Assembly: GCF_002557795.1 (NCBI RefSeq)
Contig: NZ_CP023777.1
Coordinates: 62,001-126,000, forward strand
Source: Chitinophaga caeni
GTDB lineage: Bacteria > Bacteroidota > Bacteroidia > Chitinophagales > Chitinophagaceae
Direction: 5' to 3'
DNA: 64,000 nt
Under the pieces are notes generated by a model that was not told the origin of the DNA, did not search any database, and was given only the letters and a program-made list of their open reading frames with translations. A program made the position numbers and the translations under genes. Numbering within the stretch: the first letter of the stretch is position 1; each line of letters begins with the position of its first letter. Below are positions 26,327 to 35,801 of the stretch, in pieces.

Positions 26327-28921
26327 ATGACCTATAAATTACCCTTAGTTGGACTATGCCTAGGATTAGCGGCCATGACTTTCGCCCCCGGCGATGGTAT
26401 GGCGCAAAAAAAGAAGAAAAAATCCGAAGCAACTGCCGCGGCAGCCGACACGAGCAAAAAAGCTACCCCTCCGAAGAAAAAAGCCAGCATCGGGGAGAAA
26501 ACTAAAAGTAGCCGCAAAATAGAAGGAATATTCACCTTCTACCAGGATACTGTAACCGGCAGTTTACAGATGTACATCAAGAAAGATCAACTCGATAAAC
26601 CATTTGTTTATCAAAGTTTTTCAATTAACGGGCCTACCAGTTTATTCCTAAACCAAAGTATGCACCGCGCGAACTTCGTCTTCGAGATTAAACATTATTA
26701 TGATAAGTTGGAATTTTCCCAGGTAAATACCAACTTTTATTATGATAAAAATAATGCCGTAAGCAAAACTCAAGGTGTTGACATCGCGGAATCCGTTTTC
26801 TTTAACGACAAAATTGCCGCTGAAGATGATGAGGGCTACCTTGTAAGCATCGACGGCTTAATGATCAGCGATAAGATGGATCCGGTGAAACCCTTGATGC
26901 CGCCGGGTACACCGCCTACTGCCGTGTTTAATCTAGGTAATTTCAACAGTGGGAAATCAAAATATTACAAGGTAAATTCATATGCTACGAATGCTGCCAT
27001 ACAGGTAGATTTAGCATATGACAATCCCATGCCTTTTAACCAAGGAGGGAAAGATATTACCGATGCCCGTTTCGTAAGGGTGAGGATGCAACATACTTTC
27101 ATCGAGGTGCCTCAAAATAATTTCAGGCCAAGGTTGGAAGATCCCCGCATCGGTTATTTTACTACCGAGGTAAATGATCAAACAACGAAATCCGCTACTC
27201 CTTATAAAGATCGTATCCACCGTTGGTACCTAGAGAAAAAAGATCCCGGCGCCGCCCTCAGCGAACCTGTAAAACCCATCGTATGGTATGTTGAAAATAC
27301 AACGCCTTTAGAATACCGTCAAACGATCGTGGAAGCGGGTGAAAAGTGGAACGAAGCATTTGAGAAAGCAGGCTTTAAAAATGCCGTGGTAATGAAAATC
27401 CAACCCGATACCGCTACTTGGGATGCTGCCGATGTTGATTACAACGTAATCCGCTGGGTAGCCAGTGCAACACCAAGCTACGGCGCTATCGGGCCCAGCT
27501 TCGTAAACCCCGAAACCGGGCAGATCCTAGGTGCAGACATTACCGTGGAATGGGCTACGGGTAGCTCTACACCGATCATTGAAGGCATATTCTCCGGCCA
27601 AGGCAATACTTCAGAGGCAATAGACCATGCCTTTCATCCGGATGGCCACCAATGTACGATGGCCAACGAATTGAAAGCGCAATTCCTTGCCGGCGCGACC
27701 TTGATGGAGATGAACGGCGCTACGGCAGCAGCGCTTTCAACTGCACATAAACAATTCCTATATTACCTGATCCTCCACGAAATGGGGCATACCCTCGGAT
27801 TGAATCACAATATGAAATCGAGCCAAATGTGGTCGATGAAGGAAATCAACGATACTTCATTAACCCATAAATATGGCCTGATCGGTTCTGTTATGGATTA
27901 CCCTGCCATTAATATAGCCTTGGATCCTGCCCAGCAAGGTGATTATTACACAACCAAACCCGGTCCTTACGATTTATGGGCCATAGAGTATGGTTACGTG
28001 GAAACCACACCGCAAAATGAAGAAGCTATATTAAATAATATCGCTTCCCGCAGCACCGATCCGAAACTAGCTTTCGGCAACGACGCAGATGATATGCGTT
28101 CTCCGGGTAAAGCCATCGATCCCCGCGTGATGATCAATGACTTAACCAGCGACGCGATAGATTATGCTGCTGAAAGGTTCCAGATCGTGAATAACCTGAT
28201 GGGACGGTTAAGAGCTAAATATAGCAAACCCGGGCAATCATACCAGGAACTGCGTTCCAGGTTCGGGTATTTGCAAAACCAACGCGTCAGCATGACTTCC
28301 GTATTGAGCCGTTACATCGGCGGGGTTTATATTGACCGCAGTTTTGTAGGACAAAATACTACTACCAAGCCATTCACCCCAGTTCCGGCAGCAACGCAGA
28401 AGAAAGCGATGCAAGTATTGTCAAAATACATCTTCGCACCGGATGCATTTAAAGCTGATGAAGTATTATATCCATACTTACAAATGCAACGCCGCGGGTT
28501 CAACTTCTTCACCACTTCCGAAGATCCGAAAATCACGTCTTCCACGCGTAGCATTCAAGGTTCCGGTGCGTTGGCTCACTTGTTGCATCCCGTAACGATG
28601 CAAAGAATTACCAATACAAGCTTGTACGGTAATGAATACAGCGTGGCAGATATGTTAAGTGATTTAACGAAAGCGATTTTCGCGGCCGATATGAGTACTT
28701 CGGTAAATGTATACCGCCAATATTTGCAAAATGAATATGTAGAAATGTTATGTAGTATCCCGGCATCCAAAGCTCACGATGACGTAGCGAAGGGTGCGGT
28801 AATTTACAATTTGAAGAAAATTCGCAGTTCACTAGCTTCAGCGGCCTCCCCTAACGAGGCAACCAAGGCACACAGGGCCAACCTGGTGTTTCAAATTGAC
28901 AAGGCTTTGGCTGTAAAATAA
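26327..28921 (+). CDS. Zinc-dependent metalloprotease of the DUF5117/DUF4953 type
   Basis: This 864-residue exported protein starts MTYKLPLVGLCLGLAAMTFA, then a Lys/Ala-rich linker (KKKKKSEATAAAA) up to about residue 65. A DUF5117-like segment follows (GSLQMYIKKDQLDKPFVYQS, PRIGYFTTEVNDQ). The peptidase part has VRWVAS-like NVIRWVASATPSYGAIGPSF and the zinc site HEMGHTLGLNH (His484, Glu485, His488, His494) with the Met-turn SVMDYPAIN. It is a metzincin-like enzyme; in Bacteroidota such proteins are widespread secreted peptidases of unknown substrate. It stands alone, closed by a hairpin terminator. Confidence 0.9.
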   Translation: MTYKLPLVGLCLGLAAMTFAPGDGMAQKKKKKSEATAAAADTSKKATPPKKKASIGEKTKSSRKIEGIFTFYQDTVTGSLQMYIKKDQLDKPFVYQSFSINGPTSLFLNQSMHRANFVFEIKHYYDKLEFSQVNTNFYYDKNNAVSKTQGVDIAESVFFNDKIAAEDDEGYLVSIDGLMISDKMDPVKPLMPPGTPPTAVFNLGNFNSGKSKYYKVNSYATNAAIQVDLAYDNPMPFNQGGKDITDARFVRVRMQHTFIEVPQNNFRPRLEDPRIGYFTTEVNDQTTKSATPYKDRIHRWYLEKKDPGAALSEPVKPIVWYVENTTPLEYRQTIVEAGEKWNEAFEKAGFKNAVVMKIQPDTATWDAADVDYNVIRWVASATPSYGAIGPSFVNPETGQILGADITVEWATGSSTPIIEGIFSGQGNTSEAIDHAFHPDGHQCTMANELKAQFLAGATLMEMNGATAAALSTAHKQFLYYLILHEMGHTLGLNHNMKSSQMWSMKEINDTSLTHKYGLIGSVMDYPAINIALDPAQQGDYYTTKPGPYDLWAIEYGYVETTPQNEEAILNNIASRSTDPKLAFGNDADDMRSPGKAIDPRVMINDLTSDAIDYAAERFQIVNNLMGRLRAKYSKPGQSYQELRSRFGYLQNQRVSMTSVLSRYIGGVYIDRSFVGQNTTTKPFTPVPAATQKKAMQVLSKYIFAPDAFKADEVLYPYLQMQRRGFNFFTTSEDPKITSSTRSIQGSGALAHLLHPVTMQRITNTSLYGNEYSVADMLSDLTKAIFAADMSTSVNVYRQYLQNEYVEMLCSIPASKAHDDVAKGAVIYNLKKIRSSLASAASPNEATKAHRANLVFQIDKALAVK

Positions 28922-28929
28922 TTTTTTTC

Positions 28930-29000
28930 GCCGCGATTCACGTTCGCAAAGGAGACACTGCAAACCGTGTCTATACGACGAGGATCGCGGCATTTTTTTC
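28930..29000. terminator. Bidirectional terminator between the metalloprotease and efflux genes
   Basis: GCCGCGAT (28930-28937) and ATCGCGGC (28984-28991) pair; T tracts follow on the plus strand (ATTTTTTTCC) and, read leftwards, on the minus strand (A/T run 28921-28928). It serves both convergent genes. Confidence 0.7.
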
Positions 29001-29005
29001 CCTGA

Positions 29006-30190
29006 TCAATGCATATGTTCCATCCCGGCGCCATTTTTCAATTTATACTCGCTGTTCAATAGGTACACACCGCTGGTAACCACGGCTTCGCCTGGATTGA
29101 TACCTTTAACTGTAACACGGTTCCCCACTTCTTGCCCGGTTTTTATCATCTTACGGCTGAATTTACCAATTGAATCTTGAACCCAGATCATCTCCATGCC
29201 CTCTTCCCGGATAATAGCATCAATAGGCAAAGTCAAGGAAGTATCTAATGCTTGCTGAATATTTACCATCGCCTGCATACCAGGTTTGAATACCTGGCCT
29301 GGATTGTCCAGTTTTCCCCGGATCAAGTTCAACCTGCTACCCGTTTGTAGTTGCGGGTTCATTTTATCTAGTGTAATGTTATAAACACCCTCTATACCTT
29401 CCACGGAAACCCTTGCCTTCGCCGGCAACCGCACTTGAGCCACCTGCGAAGCATATACCTGGGCTTCCACCCAAATAGGATCCAATTGTAATAACGAGAG
29501 TACCGGGCTGCCCTCCGCAACATAAGCTCCCTCTTGCGCATTCACCTCTTTAATATAACCTGAACGATCCGCGTATATTGTTGTTATAGGATTTGCTTTA
29601 CCCGATTCAAGCATTGCGCCCAGCTGTTGATGAGTCATTCCCCACAGCAATAATTTATGCTTGGCCCCGCGGATCAATTGTTCAAAATCGATAGAATGAT
29701 TCTTCAACGCCGCCTGTTGCGCTACCAATGTTAATAACTCTTGCTGCGCCGTAAACATCGGTTCACTATAGATTTGAAACAAGGCTTGCCCTTTCTTGAC
29801 AAAGTCGCCACTAGTTTTAAAATACAAGCGATCTAACCTTCCGGGAATTTTAGCGCTCATTACCTGTAAGGCTTCCTGGTCGGGACTTAGCTCAGCATTC
29901 AGTAGCAAATTTCCACGGGTAGCATATTGACCGATAGTATCCGCGTGAATATTTCCCAACAGCACTTGCTGCTCACTTAACTCTATACTATTGCTTACAG
30001 CCATCGATTTTTTATTAACCGGGGTCAGTTCCATATGGCAAATGGGACAAGTACCCGGCTTATTGGAAATCACTTGCGGATCCATGCTACAGGTATAATA
30101 AACATCGCTATTCACCTCCTCATTAGCCTTATTTCCTCCAGAGCAAGAATAAAGACCGGCAAGTAATAATATGCATATCAAATATCTCAT
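29006..30190 (-). CDS. CusB-like efflux adaptor with heavy-metal-binding domain
   Basis: The 394-residue lipoprotein-like protein (MRYLICILLLAGLYSCSGGN) has, at about residues 32-55, YTCSMDPQV and GTCPICHMELTP, the Cys/Met/His metal-binding domain found in CusB-type adaptors. The rest is a membrane-fusion protein: barrel-sandwich IPGRLDRLYFKTSGDFVKKG, hairpin, and beta-barrel VEAQVYASQVAQVRLPAKAR. It links the inner-membrane pump to TolC and hands over metal. It is the last gene of the operon, 4 bases after the first adaptor. Confidence 0.9.
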   Translation of the reverse strand: MRYLICILLLAGLYSCSGGNKANEEVNSDVYYTCSMDPQVISNKPGTCPICHMELTPVNKKSMAVSNSIELSEQQVLLGNIHADTIGQYATRGNLLLNAELSPDQEALQVMSAKIPGRLDRLYFKTSGDFVKKGQALFQIYSEPMFTAQQELLTLVAQQAALKNHSIDFEQLIRGAKHKLLLWGMTHQQLGAMLESGKANPITTIYADRSGYIKEVNAQEGAYVAEGSPVLSLLQLDPIWVEAQVYASQVAQVRLPAKARVSVEGIEGVYNITLDKMNPQLQTGSRLNLIRGKLDNPGQVFKPGMQAMVNIQQALDTSLTLPIDAIIREEGMEMIWVQDSIGKFSRKMIKTGQEVGNRVTVKGINPGEAVVTSGVYLLNSEYKLKNGAGMEHMH

Positions 30191-30194
30191 TATC

Positions 30195-31289
30195 CTAATT
30201 ATTTAAGTGAACGAAACTATCGCTATCTAATAAGAACTGGCCGTTTACAGCAACCCGGTCAGTTGTATCCAGCCCCATTAATACTTCGATCTTACCATCG
30301 TATTTCAAGCCGGTTTTAACTTTCCTTGGCACAAAAACATCATTTTCTTTTACAAATACCACGGAATGATTTCCCAGCGAAACGACGGACTCGGCTGGCA
30401 ACCAATTGGCTTCCACCTTGCCGGGATAAGTGTAAACTTCAACATCGGCGCCTACTTGAAAAGAGTTATTCTCTTTTGGTACCGGGATTCTTGCCATCAA
30501 AAAGCGTTCTCCATCCCTGGGAAAGGGCTCCAGGAGATTCACCCGGCCCCTAAACTCTTGTTTCCCGTTAACTACCCTGGCTGTCGTACCATTTTTAATA
30601 TATCCTTGTTGATCGGGGTTGATGCTTACGGCGATACGGAGTTGATCATTATCGCTTACACTAAGCAAAGTCTGACCTTTCTTTACATATGCTCCTTCCT
30701 TTAACTGTAGCGGTTGAGTTACCATATTTTTATTAATTGCCAAACCCGGTTCAAGCAGGATGCCAGCGGCTTGGCTATAAATTACTACCCGGTAATTAGG
30801 CTTTCCGCTAGCCAAGATATTATTTACCTGTTTGCTTGTCATGCCGAGTAAAATCAACTTTTCGCGCGCGGCATTCAATAAGGATTTATTATCCTTATCC
30901 TGCTGGTAAATCAAGAGCAATTGTTCCTGCGCGGTAACCAGGCTTGGACTATAAATTTCCGCGATGGCTTGTCCTTTCTTGACCGTTTCAAAAGCCGATT
31001 TCACGAAGAGGCGTTCAATGCGCCCTTCAACATTCGACACGATAGCAGCATCAGACCGATCATCATACTCAACTCCTCCATGCGAAACTAAAACCGGGAC
31101 AAGCTGCCCATGTTTTAATTGAACAGTTGCAAGGTTGCTCACCACTACTTGATCTGAAGCCTCCAGGAGTTTTCGTAAGCCGGTATCCTGCAACAGCTCG
31201 CCCGTAATATCGGACTGGTGCCGCACAGGTTGCGGCGATGGTTTACAAGCAAAGAATAACGGTAAAAAGAATATCCAGTAATATTTCAT
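30195..31289 (-). CDS. RND efflux periplasmic adaptor
   Basis: A 364-residue membrane-fusion protein with a lipoprotein signal (IFFLPLFFACKP, Cys at about residue 15). Landmarks are SNVEGRIERLFVKSAFETVK, KGQAIAEIYSPSLVTAQEQL, LKEGAYVKKGQTLLSVSDND and the C-terminal GLKYDGKIEVLMGLDTTDRV. Unlike its neighbour it lacks the N-terminal YTCSM-type metal domain. It follows the TolC gene by 12 bases. Two adaptors in succession suggest a hetero-hexameric adaptor ring or division of labour, as seen in some Cus-like operons. Confidence 0.9.
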   Translation of the reverse strand: MKYYWIFFLPLFFACKPSPQPVRHQSDITGELLQDTGLRKLLEASDQVVVSNLATVQLKHGQLVPVLVSHGGVEYDDRSDAAIVSNVEGRIERLFVKSAFETVKKGQAIAEIYSPSLVTAQEQLLLIYQQDKDNKSLLNAAREKLILLGMTSKQVNNILASGKPNYRVVIYSQAAGILLEPGLAINKNMVTQPLQLKEGAYVKKGQTLLSVSDNDQLRIAVSINPDQQGYIKNGTTARVVNGKQEFRGRVNLLEPFPRDGERFLMARIPVPKENNSFQVGADVEVYTYPGKVEANWLPAESVVSLGNHSVVFVKENDVFVPRKVKTGLKYDGKIEVLMGLDTTDRVAVNGQFLLDSDSFVHLNN

Positions 31290-31301
31290 AATAACATGTA
31301 T

Positions 31302-32564
31302 TTATGCTTGTTCCAATATTTTCTCATATTCCACCAATAAGCTGAACCAGGCTTTCTGTTGATTCCAATATTCCAACTGGGCCATATTTAAAGCTTCCCA
31401 GGCATCGAATAATTCGAATAATTCGGAGGTGTTTTGTTGATATGCCAATAAAATTGCCTTATAATTCTTCTCCAAAGACGGGATAATCTGTTCACGGTAT
31501 AGTTTTAATTGTTCCCGTTTCGTAAGCAGGTCATTTTTCAACCCGAACGCTCTACCCAATGCTTCATTAACGATAGATGATCTCTTTTGTTCCAACGCGA
31601 CCTGTTGCCATTTCAATTTCTCCAGCTTCGCTTTAGTTGCTTTGGAACTCCAGGGCAACATCGGCAATTTCATCATGCCCATCAAGGAAAATTGTTGCGG
31701 TTGGTTACCAAAGCCCACCATATGATCATACTTGATCCCAAATTCCGGCTTCAGTTCCGTTTTCTCTTTGCTGCCTTCTACTTCATTTACATGTATTAAA
31801 TCATCTACCATTTGAATGTCGCTACGATTTGCGACCAACAAATTCGAATCCGGCTTCAATAACAGTATATTTTTCTCGGGTAAAACACTGTCGATATCAA
31901 AAGATGTATTTGCCGGTCTATACATAAATGCATTTAGTAAAATTCGTTGTTTACGTATTTCATTTAGAAAGTTCAGCCGATCATTGCCCAATTTAGCAAG
32001 GGCTGCCTTTGCTTTATAGTAAGCATTGATCTTCCCCAAGCCATTTTTATACCTAATCTCGGCAGCCTGTATCATAAAGTTGAGCAATTGTTCATTCTCA
32101 TCCAGCACACGTAACATCTTTTCATCAACCCACCAGTTATAATATGCCATTTTTGCCTGTGCAAAAAGGACATTGCGTTCCACACCGGCCGCGCTTCTTT
32201 GTACACTAGATTGTGCCGACAAGAATGCGGCGTTGGCTTTTTGTTTACGGGTATTGGGAAGCATTTGCTCGACAGAAAACATGACCGCCCCCATCCCATT
32301 GTTTCCCATTCCGCCGGACTTCCATTTGGAAATATCATAAGGGGCCATAAAAACTCCCGCCCCGGCAGTAGGCGCCATCCAGCTATATGCACCATCTACC
32401 GCGGCATCCATGGCATTAGCTTCGGCCAGGTACACCTTCAGTGACGGGTTATTCGTTTCAATCCGATTTAAGATCGAATCGAGACCCATTACTTCCTGGG
32501 CCATCGTGCGGCTAGCCCAGGATAATAAAACAATATATATCGCGACAATTTTTTTCATGATCAA
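31302..32564 (-). CDS. TolC-family outer-membrane efflux protein
   Basis: The 420-residue protein has a signal peptide (YIVLLSWASRTMAQ) and the long helical hairpins of TolC proteins (ETNNPSLKVYLAEANAMDAA, LFAQAKMAYYNWWVDEKMLR, KATKAKLEKLKWQQVALEQK). It forms the outer-membrane channel of the RND efflux complex. It overlaps the preceding pump gene by 4 bases, so translation is coupled. The first two residues (MIM) allow a start two codons later. Confidence 0.9.
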   Translation of the reverse strand: MIMKKIVAIYIVLLSWASRTMAQEVMGLDSILNRIETNNPSLKVYLAEANAMDAAVDGAYSWMAPTAGAGVFMAPYDISKWKSGGMGNNGMGAVMFSVEQMLPNTRKQKANAAFLSAQSSVQRSAAGVERNVLFAQAKMAYYNWWVDEKMLRVLDENEQLLNFMIQAAEIRYKNGLGKINAYYKAKAALAKLGNDRLNFLNEIRKQRILLNAFMYRPANTSFDIDSVLPEKNILLLKPDSNLLVANRSDIQMVDDLIHVNEVEGSKEKTELKPEFGIKYDHMVGFGNQPQQFSLMGMMKLPMLPWSSKATKAKLEKLKWQQVALEQKRSSIVNEALGRAFGLKNDLLTKREQLKLYREQIIPSLEKNYKAILLAYQQNTSELFELFDAWEALNMAQLEYWNQQKAWFSLLVEYEKILEQA

Positions 32565-34495
32565 TGTTTTGCATCTAACACTTCAATTTTTCCATACTTC
32601 CTTAATTCATATTCCTTGGTCATTAAGAAAATCAGTGGAGTAACTAATAAAATATGCGTAGCGGAAGTCAATACCCCACCTACCATTGGCAATACGATGG
32701 GTTTCATCACATCGCTTCCAACACCGTGACTCCAAAGTATAGGTAACAATGCGAACAAGGATACCGAAACTGTCATGAGCTTAGGTCGCAAACGCTTCGC
32801 TGCACCAGCTATGACAGCTTCTTTAAGATCATTGAAAGAGATGCTATCCCTTGAATTTCCTTTCTTAGCCACTAATTGCTGCATAGCGTCATTCAAATAA
32901 ATTACCATGACGATTCCCGTTTCAACAGCCAATCCAAACAACGCGATAAATCCCACTGCAACAGCAACGCTTAGGTGTACATCCCACAAATAAATCATGT
33001 AAGCCCCACCGATCAATGCGAATGGCACTGTAATCAAACTAAGCAGCGCTTCCCTAACGCTATGAAATGCGAAATACATACAGGCAAATATTATCAGCAC
33101 GACAATGGGGAGTATTAACATTAGTGTTCTTTCGCTATGTATCAAGTTTTCATATTGACCGCTCCACTCCAGGAAATATCCTTTTGGCAATTTCTTCATC
33201 ACTTTCTCCAATTGGTCTTTGGCCTCTTGTACCGTGCTGGCTAGATCCCTGTCGCGCACGTTAAAGAGCACCGTTCCACGCAATAGCGCATTTTCAGAGT
33301 TAATCATTGCCGGGCCATCCGTCCAATCAATAGTTGCGAGATCAGAAAGGGGTACGGGGCCATAATCTTTTGTTTGTACTTGCAATTGCCGGATGTTGGA
33401 GAGGCTGTTCCTGGCGTCTTGTCCAAACCTTGCATTCACGCTGAACCTTTGCCTTCCTTCAATGGTGGTCGTAAGTCTCATTCCACCTAAAGCTGTTTCG
33501 ATCAACGCATTCACATCGTCAATCGAAAGGTTGTAACGGGCGATGGCTTCCCTGTTTATTTGTATATCGAGATATTTACCACCGGTAATTGGTTCAACGT
33601 ATAAATCGTTAACCCCCTCGATACCGGTTAGCGCATTTTTTACTTCCTGCGCCAGTTGATTGATTTCATTCAAATCCTGGCCGTACACCTTGATACCAAC
33701 ATCGGTTCTAATCCCGGTAGAGAGCATATTGATACGGTTGATGATAGGTTGTGTAAACCCGTTGGTGACGCCCGGTATCTGCAACTTTGCATTCAACTCG
33801 TTGATGATATCTTCTTTATTAAATCCTTCGCGCCATTCCGACCTCGGCTTCAACAAGATGATCGTCTCGATCATGCTCATGGGTGAATTATCGGTGGCAG
33901 TATTTGCACGACCAGCTTTACCCAGCACATTCTTTACTTCCGGAACCGTTTTGATGATCCTATCCTGCACCTGTAAAATACGCTTGATCTCCGTATTGGA
34001 AACATCCGGTAAAGTAACGGGCATGAAGAGTATAGAGCCTTCATCTAATGGCGGCATAAATTCGCGGCCCAAGCTCAGCACCAGCGGAATACTTATGGCT
34101 AATGCCAGCAAGTTAATACCGATCGTGGTTTTCCTCCAGTGGATGCACTTGCGTATCAAGGGTTCATAAATGCTTTCCAGGAAGCGGTTTACCGGCTGTT
34201 GATGTTCGGGACGGAAACGACCCTTCATAAAAAATGAAATCAACACGGGCGCCAATGTCACTACCAATAAAGCATCCACTAACATGATGAATGTTTTGGT
34301 ATATGCAAGTGGGTGGAATAATTTACCCTCTTGTCCTGTCAGCATAAAAACGGGCAGGAAGGAGGCGATGATAATGATTGTCGCGAAGAAAACTCCCCTG
34401 GAAACTTGTTGGCAAGATTTTTCGATGATAGCCAAGCGTTCAGTTTCCGGTATCCGGGCCAGTCCTTTTGTTTTATTTCTTGAAAATAGATTCAT
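32561..34495 (-). CDS. CusA/CzcA-type RND pump, C-terminal part
   Basis: The 644-residue ORF covers the pump from just before TM5: QQVSRGVFFATIIIIASFLP, TGQEGKLFHPLAYTKTFIML, then the second periplasmic half (EFMPPLDEGSILFMPVTLPD, GKAGRANTATDNSPMSMIET, INMLSTGIRTDVGIKVYGQD) and the last membrane helices (FAFHSVREALLSLITVPFAL-like region). Metal RND pumps of the HME family use proton influx to expel Cu/Ag or Co/Zn/Cd; the TDNSPMSMIET stretch is usual for Cu/Ag-type members. The ORF starts MNLFSRNKTKGLARIPETER after its own upstream stop, 8 bases past the stop of the N-terminal ORF. Confidence 0.88.
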   Translation of the reverse strand: MNLFSRNKTKGLARIPETERLAIIEKSCQQVSRGVFFATIIIIASFLPVFMLTGQEGKLFHPLAYTKTFIMLVDALLVVTLAPVLISFFMKGRFRPEHQQPVNRFLESIYEPLIRKCIHWRKTTIGINLLALAISIPLVLSLGREFMPPLDEGSILFMPVTLPDVSNTEIKRILQVQDRIIKTVPEVKNVLGKAGRANTATDNSPMSMIETIILLKPRSEWREGFNKEDIINELNAKLQIPGVTNGFTQPIINRINMLSTGIRTDVGIKVYGQDLNEINQLAQEVKNALTGIEGVNDLYVEPITGGKYLDIQINREAIARYNLSIDDVNALIETALGGMRLTTTIEGRQRFSVNARFGQDARNSLSNIRQLQVQTKDYGPVPLSDLATIDWTDGPAMINSENALLRGTVLFNVRDRDLASTVQEAKDQLEKVMKKLPKGYFLEWSGQYENLIHSERTLMLILPIVVLIIFACMYFAFHSVREALLSLITVPFALIGGAYMIYLWDVHLSVAVAVGFIALFGLAVETGIVMVIYLNDAMQQLVAKKGNSRDSISFNDLKEAVIAGAAKRLRPKLMTVSVSLFALLPILWSHGVGSDVMKPIVLPMVGGVLTSATHILLVTPLIFLMTKEYELRKYGKIEVLDAKH

Positions 34496-34503
34496 CGTTC
34501 AGA

Positions 34504-35784
34504 TCATTTAGCGTTTTTTCCTTCTTCCTGTCTCAGCGACAAATGGCGGTATGCATTTTCAGACATGATGATGCCGTTGTCCACGATAACGCCGATGGCC
34601 AACGCGATACCGGTTAATGACATGATATTAGAAGAGATACCGAAAGCATTTAGCAATAAGAAACTTATGGCAATCGTGATAGGTATTTGAATAATGATGC
34701 TCATTGCGCTCCGCCAATCAAACAGAAATATGAACACGATAAAACAAACGACGATCATCTCCTCGATCAATTTCCATTTTATATTCTTGATTGCCGCTAA
34801 TGTCAATTCACTTCGATCATAAGCTACTTTAAACGTCACACCTTCCGGCAAGCCTTTTTCCACTTCCTTCATCTTTTCTTTTATAGCATCGATTACGGCA
34901 TTTGCATTTTCCCCGTAGCGCATAATCACGATACCTCCTACAACTTCTCCTTCTCCATTTTCATCGAAGATTCCGAGCCTGAGATCCCCTCCCATTTGCA
35001 CGGTAGCTATGTCTTTTACCAGCACCGGCGTTCCATTGATACTTTTCAAAGCAATATTTTCGAGGTCCTGCTTACTTTTTACGTAGCCTAAACCACGGAT
35101 GATATAAGCCATATCGCTCATTTCGAATTTCCTTCCACCAACATCATTGTTATTGGCTTTAACCTTGTTCATCACATCCATGAGGGAAAGGTTATAAAAT
35201 TGTAGTTTGGCCGGATCAACAACAAGTTGGTATTGTTTCTCGAACCCGCCGAACGATGCCACTTCCGCCACGCCGGGAACCGTTTGCAAAGCCAGTTTGA
35301 TATACCAATCCTGCAAGGCCCTTTGCTCTCCCAAATTCATATTCTTAGCTTCGAGCGTGTACCAGAAAATATGACCGACACCGGTACCATCGGGACCAAG
35401 GGTCGGCACGACGTTTTCGGGTAATAAGCGTTGCGCGTAATTAAGTCTTTCCAACACCCTCGTTCTTGCCCAATAAATATCTACATCATCATCGAAGATG
35501 ATATACAGGAAACTCATCCCGAACATGGAACTAGCCCTAACATTTTTCACTTTCGGTATGCCTTGCAAGTTGCTGACTAGCGGGAAAGTGACTTGGTCTT
35601 CTATAACCTGCGGGCTCCGGCCCATCCATTCGGTAAACACGATGACCTGGTTTTCGGAGAGATCGGGAATCGCATCAACAGGATTATTTTTCACCGCGTA
35701 GATTCCCCAGGAAAACAGGCCAAGCGCTAAAAGAAGCACTATTAGCCTGTTCTTCAGGGAGAGAGAAATAATTTTTTGAATCAC
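34504..35784 (-). CDS. CusA/CzcA-type RND pump, N-terminal part
   Basis: The 426-residue ORF has TM1, the first periplasmic half (AIPDLSENQVIVFTEWMGRS, LGPDGTGVGHIFWYTLEAKN, PGVAEVASFGGFEKQYQLVV) and TM2-TM4, ending IALAIGVIVDNGIIMSENAY then RHLSLRQEEGKNAK and TGA. The TM4 Asp (VDNG) and Glu (SENA) of the proton relay are present. In intact relatives about 17 residues connect this point to TM5; here the connection is broken by stops in both frames and replaced by a second ORF. Together the parts give 1070 residues, about full pump length. A working two-chain pump or a recent break are both possible. Confidence 0.88.
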   Translation of the reverse strand: MIQKIISLSLKNRLIVLLLALGLFSWGIYAVKNNPVDAIPDLSENQVIVFTEWMGRSPQVIEDQVTFPLVSNLQGIPKVKNVRASSMFGMSFLYIIFDDDVDIYWARTRVLERLNYAQRLLPENVVPTLGPDGTGVGHIFWYTLEAKNMNLGEQRALQDWYIKLALQTVPGVAEVASFGGFEKQYQLVVDPAKLQFYNLSLMDVMNKVKANNNDVGGRKFEMSDMAYIIRGLGYVKSKQDLENIALKSINGTPVLVKDIATVQMGGDLRLGIFDENGEGEVVGGIVIMRYGENANAVIDAIKEKMKEVEKGLPEGVTFKVAYDRSELTLAAIKNIKWKLIEEMIVVCFIVFIFLFDWRSAMSIIIQIPITIAISFLLLNAFGISSNIMSLTGIALAIGVIVDNGIIMSENAYRHLSLRQEEGKNAK

Positions 35785-35801
35785 TTTACAGTAGATTTAA
35801 A

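Noticed and set aside
34490..34510. Single sequencing frameshift in the CusA-type pump
   Set aside because: Stops occur in both relevant frames at the boundary and a clean ATG follows, so one inserted or missing base does not restore a continuous frame.
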